NCBI RefSeq assembly: GCF_036965045.1
Contig: NZ_JBALOV010000023.1
Location: 79,455 to 143,454, forward strand
Source of the DNA: Ferdinandcohnia sp036965045
GTDB taxonomy: Bacteria > Bacillota > Bacilli > Bacillales > Bacillaceae_L
Reading direction: 5' to 3'
DNA: 64,000 nucleotides
Each line of letters opens with the position of its first letter. The first letter of the stretch is position 1. This document shows, one piece after another, positions 61,735 to 64,000 of this stretch. Position numbers and translations under genes: made by a program. The notes beneath the pieces were generated by a model that saw nothing but the letters and a program-made list of their open reading frames with translations, had not been told where the DNA came from and did no database searches.

Positions 61735-61828
61735 TATAAAAATACCAGCATTGATTCAATAATTTAATTTGGTATCGATTTTTTTCATAATAGGCACGTT
61801 TCATTTGGTTCTGAAGCCAAGTAGGCAT
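61715..61828 (-). CDS. cmpA: cortex morphogenetic protein CmpA
   Basis: 37 residues, starting MPTWLQNQMKRAYYEKNR, then a Trp/Tyr-rich part ending in RKKHCS. This is the pattern of CmpA, a small sporulation protein that in B. subtilis takes part in SpoIVA quality control before cortex formation and is degraded by ClpXP. GAGGAGG lies 10 bases before ATG. Its last codons lie inside the tex terminator. Confidence 0.9.
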   Translation of the reverse strand: MPTWLQNQMKRAYYEKNRYQIKLLNQCWYFYRKKHCS

Positions 61829-61982
61829 AACCCCATAACCTCCTCGTCAATAATCTTTTATCCTCGAAAAACAAAAAGAATGATACTATAATGTTAGAGT
61901 TACCAAACTATACGTTTGAGTATATATAGTGTATGCAAATACAGTACGTCCTGTTCGAAAAGGATGGAGAGGAAGAAAAAAA

Positions 61983-62444
61983 GTGGAACAGTTTGAGTTG
62001 CAAAAAATTGTAGAAGAAGTTTCTCTCGAGTTCTTTGGAAAACCATTCCTTCATATAGCATCCTTCAACAATCGATTGCAAACGACTGGCGGAAGGTATT
62101 TGCTGAAATCGCACAATATCGAGTTAAACCCAAAATACTATCAAGAACGAGGAATTGACGAGTTAGTAGGAATTATCAAACACGAACTTTGTCATTATCA
62201 TTTGCATCTTGAAGGAAAGGGATATCAACATCGTGATCGCGATTTTCGGAATCTCTTAAAAGCCGTAGATGCCCCCCGATTTTGTAAACCATTAGAATCT
62301 GTACAAAGAAAAAAAGCTTCAACCCAATATTTGTATACCTGTAAGAACTGTGGGATAGGATATGTAAGAAAAAGAAGAATCGATACAAATCGATATGTTT
62401 GTGGGAAATGCTCAGGGAAATTAGTACAAGTAAAAAAATATTGA
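61983..62444 (+). CDS. ydcK: SprT-like zinc protein (YdcK)
   Basis: 153 residues. SprT-like HExxH-type motif IIKHELCHYHLHLEGKGYQHRD, and two C-terminal zinc-ribbon CxxC pairs (TCKNCGIGY, VCGKCSGK). The putative protease activity is not proven in bacteria. GTG 61983 behind GGAGAGGAAGA gives the N-terminus VEQFELQKIVEEVS, which matches B. subtilis YdcK; the longer frame is not needed. Same position before the tRNA cluster as in B. subtilis. Confidence 0.92.
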   Translation: MEQFELQKIVEEVSLEFFGKPFLHIASFNNRLQTTGGRYLLKSHNIELNPKYYQERGIDELVGIIKHELCHYHLHLEGKGYQHRDRDFRNLLKAVDAPRFCKPLESVQRKKASTQYLYTCKNCGIGYVRKRRIDTNRYVCGKCSGKLVQVKKY

Positions 62445-62523
62445 CTCAAGATTATTCCTGTGATAAATTATAAAAGTCGCCGCGAAACCGGACAGACAAA
62501 ATACAGATAAATAACAGATGCTC

Positions 62524-62552
62524 TTGACAATCAGAAAGTCTGTTTTTATAAT
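62524..62552 (+). promoter_or_regulatory. consensus sigma-A promoter of the tRNA cluster
   Basis: TTGACA (62524-62529), exact 17-bp spacer, TATAAT (62547-62552), 20 bases before tRNA-Asn. Confidence 0.92.
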
Positions 62553-62572
62553 AAATAATGTCGCTACAATAT

Positions 62573-62647
62573 TCCGCAGTAGCTCAGTGGTAGAGCTATC
62601 GGCTGTTAACCGATCGGTCGTAGGTTCGAATCCTACCTGCGGAGCCA
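62573..62647 (+). tRNA. tRNA-Asn (GTT)
   Basis: Cloverleaf with TCCGCAG/CTGCGGA acceptor, anticodon GTT in CTGTTAA, GGTTCGAATCC T arm, CCA encoded. Confidence 0.97.
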
Positions 62648-62649
62648 AT

Positions 62650-62740
62650 GGAGAAGTACTCAAGTGGCTGAAGAGGCGCCCCTGCTAAGGGTGTAGGTCG
62701 CGTAAGCGGCGCGAGGGTTCAAATCCCTCCTTCTCCGCCA
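62650..62740 (+). tRNA. tRNA-Ser (GCT)
   Basis: Class II tRNA with long variable arm; acceptor GGAGAAG/CTTCTCC, anticodon GCT in CTGCTAA, CCA encoded. Confidence 0.96.
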
Positions 62741-62749
62741 GTTTAAAAT

Positions 62750-62821
62750 GGCCCGTTGGTCAAGCGGTTAAGACACCGCCCTTTCACGGCGGTAACACGG
62801 GTTCGAATCCCGTACGGGTCA
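62750..62821 (+). tRNA. tRNA-Glu (TTC)
   Basis: Acceptor GGCCCGT/ACGGGTC, anticodon TTC in CTTTCAC, T arm GGGTTCGAATCCC. CCA is not encoded. Confidence 0.95.
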
Positions 62822-62828
62822 TACAATC

Positions 62829-62871
62829 ATGGGATGTAGGATTCTAATTCCTACCTCCCATTTCTATCTCT
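62829..62871 (+). terminator. probable terminator inside the tRNA cluster
   Basis: ATGGGATGTAGGA pairs with TCCTACCTCCCAT (one mismatch, 7-base loop), followed by TTCTATCTCTTT. It may end part of the Asn-Ser-Glu transcript. Confidence 0.6.
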
Positions 62872-62877
62872 TTAAAT

Positions 62878-62953
62878 GGAGGATTAGCTCAGCTGGGAGA
62901 GCACCTGCCTTACAAGCAGGGGGTCGGCGGTTCGATCCCGTCATCCTCCACCA
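62878..62953 (+). tRNA. tRNA-Val (TAC)
   Basis: Acceptor GGAGGAT/ATCCTCC, anticodon TAC in CTTACAA, CCA encoded. This Val gene is not part of the B. subtilis trnS order Asn-Ser-Glu-Gln-Lys-Leu-Leu as I recall it. Confidence 0.96.
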
Positions 62954-63119
62954 TGGGAACTCTTGATATGTCGATGATATATATATTGGTATGAGCATAT
63001 ACAATTAGTGTTATCGACGATATTCCGCAAAATTTCCTGCTGAAATTTTTCAGAATATCCTCTTGCGGAGAAGATTCATGAAGCTTATTCAAAGATGAGG
63101 ATTCATGAAGATTATTCAT

Positions 63120-63194
63120 TGGGCTATAGCCAAGCGGTAAGGCAACGGACTTTGACTCCGTCATTCGTAGGTTCGAATCCTGCTAGCCCAGCCA
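63120..63194 (+). tRNA. tRNA-Gln (TTG)
   Basis: Acceptor TGGGCTA/TAGCCCA, anticodon TTG in CTTTGAC, CCA encoded. It follows a 166-base spacer with inverted repeats and the direct repeat GATTCATGAAG. Confidence 0.96.
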
Positions 63195-63200
63195 TTTATA

Positions 63201-63228
63201 ACGAGCCATTAGCTCAGTCGGTAGAGCA
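63201..63228 (+). pseudogene. truncated tRNA-Lys 5' copy
   Basis: 28 bases identical to 63361-63388, covering ACG plus the acceptor 5' strand, D arm and first anticodon-stem base of tRNA-Lys (GAGCCATTAGCTCAGTCGG, then TAGAGCA). After that the sequence is unrelated for about 130 bases until the intact tRNA-Lys. No anticodon, T arm or 3' acceptor strand follows. Confidence 0.9.
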
Positions 63229-63362
63229 CGAACGAGTAAACTTCGAAGCATAAGCTTCAGCGTACCAATCGAGCTGCTACTTGAAATTACTTTCTGAGAT
63301 TGGGACGTCGTAGATGTACTCAATTCGATTACGTTAATACATTATTCACTAATCTCTTTTAC

Positions 63363-63438
63363 GAGCCATTAGCTCAGTCGGTAGAGCATCTGACTTTTAA
63401 TCAGAGGGTCGAAGGTTCGAGTCCTTCATGGCTCACCA
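63363..63438 (+). tRNA. tRNA-Lys (TTT)
   Basis: Acceptor GAGCCAT/ATGGCTC, anticodon TTT in CTTTTAA, T arm AGGTTCGAGTCCT, CCA encoded. Its first 26 bases are duplicated 160 bases upstream. Confidence 0.97.
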
Positions 63439-63454
63439 TTTTTCAAATTCATAT

Positions 63455-63535
63455 GCGGGTGTGGCGGAATTGGCAGACGCGCTAGACTTAGGATCTAGTG
63501 TCTTTGACGTGGGGGTTCGAGTCCCTTCACCCGCA
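63455..63535 (+). tRNA. tRNA-Leu (TAG)
   Basis: Class II; acceptor GCGGGTG/CACCCGC, anticodon TAG in CTTAGGA, long variable arm. CCA not encoded. Confidence 0.95.
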
Positions 63536-63552
63536 CTGTGCTTGATTTATTC

Positions 63553-63639
<87 letters not shown>

Positions 63640-63660
63640 AAAAAACTTTTAAAAAAACAC

Positions 63661-63689
63661 TTGCAATTGATAATCTAAGGTGTTATGAT
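63661..63689 (+). promoter_or_regulatory. sigma-A promoter for the Arg-Pro-Gly tRNAs and the following transcript
   Basis: TTGCAA (63661-63666), 17-bp spacer, TATGAT (63684-63689), placed in the gap between tRNA-Leu and tRNA-Arg. Confidence 0.75.
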
Positions 63690-63724
63690 AGAAAAGTCGC
63701 TGATTTCGAATCACGTTTTAATAT

Positions 63725-63801
<77 letters not shown>

Positions 63802-63809
63802 TATTATAT

Positions 63810-63886
63810 CGGGAAGTAGCTCAGCTTGGTAGAGCACTTGGTTTGGGACCAAGGGGTCGCAGGTTCGAATCCTGTCTTCCCGACCA
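63810..63886 (+). tRNA. tRNA-Pro (TGG)
   Basis: Acceptor CGGGAAG/CTTCCCG, anticodon TGG in TTTGGGA, CCA encoded. Confidence 0.97.
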
Positions 63887-63903
63887 GACGAAATTTAATA
63901 AAT

Positions 63904-63977
63904 GCGGGTGTAGTTTAATGGTAAAACCTCAGCCTTCCAAGCTGATGTCGTGAGTTCGATTCTCATCACCCGCTCCA
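63904..63977 (+). tRNA. tRNA-Gly (TCC)
   Basis: Acceptor GCGGGTG/CACCCGC, anticodon TCC in CTTCCAA, CCA encoded. Confidence 0.97.
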
Positions 63978-64000
63978 AATTAGTTCTTTGAAAACTAAAC
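63978..64000 (+). other. start of an rRNA operon leader
   Basis: AGTTCTTTGAAAACTAAAC is the motif found in Bacillus rRNA transcripts shortly before the mature 16S (or 23S) sequence. The rRNA itself would begin beyond the window. Confidence 0.6.

Noticed and set aside
63201..63438. Intron-containing tRNA-Lys
   Set aside because: The downstream copy has its own complete 5' half, and the break in the upstream copy is at the start of the anticodon stem rather than in the loop, so splicing would not make a normal tRNA.

Overview
The window is from a low-GC, spore-forming Bacillaceae chromosome (Bacillus sensu lato). The evidence is Shine-Dalgarno sequences of the AGGAGG type, frequent GTG and TTG starts, T-box and S-box leaders, a CmpA sporulation gene, and gene order very close to the Bacillus subtilis ddl-murF-cshA-ydbS-ydbT-ydcA-acpS-ydcC-alr-ndoAI-ndoA-sigB-ydcI-ydcK-tRNA region. 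I cannot name the species. I see no phage, insertion sequence or CRISPR array. Two assembly gaps (N runs) are present.

Left part (1-13.4 kb). The 3' end of a DabA-type inorganic-carbon transporter gene is followed by ybcI-like and ybcF-like genes; the ybcF-like gene carries a palindromic repeat inserted in frame. An array of about nine 53-bp repeats follows. On the minus strand serA lies behind a ZTP (pfl) riboswitch, and a metN-metP-metQ-M20 amidohydrolase operon lies behind a SAM-I riboswitch that holds a 2-base gap. Next come a divergent TetR/RND efflux pair (yerO-swrC type) and a TipA-like MerR regulator with a textbook 19-bp-spacer operator promoter.

Middle part (13.4-41.4 kb). This is a mosaic of single genes and short operons: 7Fe-type ferredoxin, prolyl-4-hydroxylase-like oxygenase, flavin reductase, MBL hydrolase, cardiolipin synthase and a Cys/Met-metabolism PLP enzyme. 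A T-box whose specifier reads as Met controls a DUF62 enzyme plus ECF transporter operon. HxlR/catechol dioxygenase, a short Gre-like factor behind an attenuator-like leader, and a T-box-controlled tyrosyl-tRNA synthetase follow. A complete N-acetylglucosamine operon (nagP; nagA-nagB-nagR plus an uncharacterised TIM-barrel gene) has two NagR-type operators and a cre site. The stretch ends with a MerR gene that appears frameshifted.

Right part (41.4-64 kb). A CNNM/CBS protein gene with a structured leader is followed by a 52-bp hairpin repeat array containing a 156-N gap. Then comes the conserved cell-wall, lipid and toxin-antitoxin block, into which inhA and an esterase gene are inserted. sigB stands there alone, without the rsb regulators that flank it in B. 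subtilis. After tex, cmpA and sprT, eleven tRNA genes and one truncated tRNA-Lys copy lead to what looks like the leader of an rRNA operon at the right edge.

Several genes were found outside the usual ORF length range: cmpA (37 aa), a 34-aa membrane protein, a 49-aa protein, a 22-codon leader ORF and a possible 31-aa coupled ORF. The most unusual signals are the solitary sigB, the two ~52/53-bp arrays (one with a covarying hairpin), the in-frame palindrome in the ybcF-like gene, the Met T-box/DUF62/ECF operon, two unassigned structured RNA-like elements, and the tRNA-Lys fragment.
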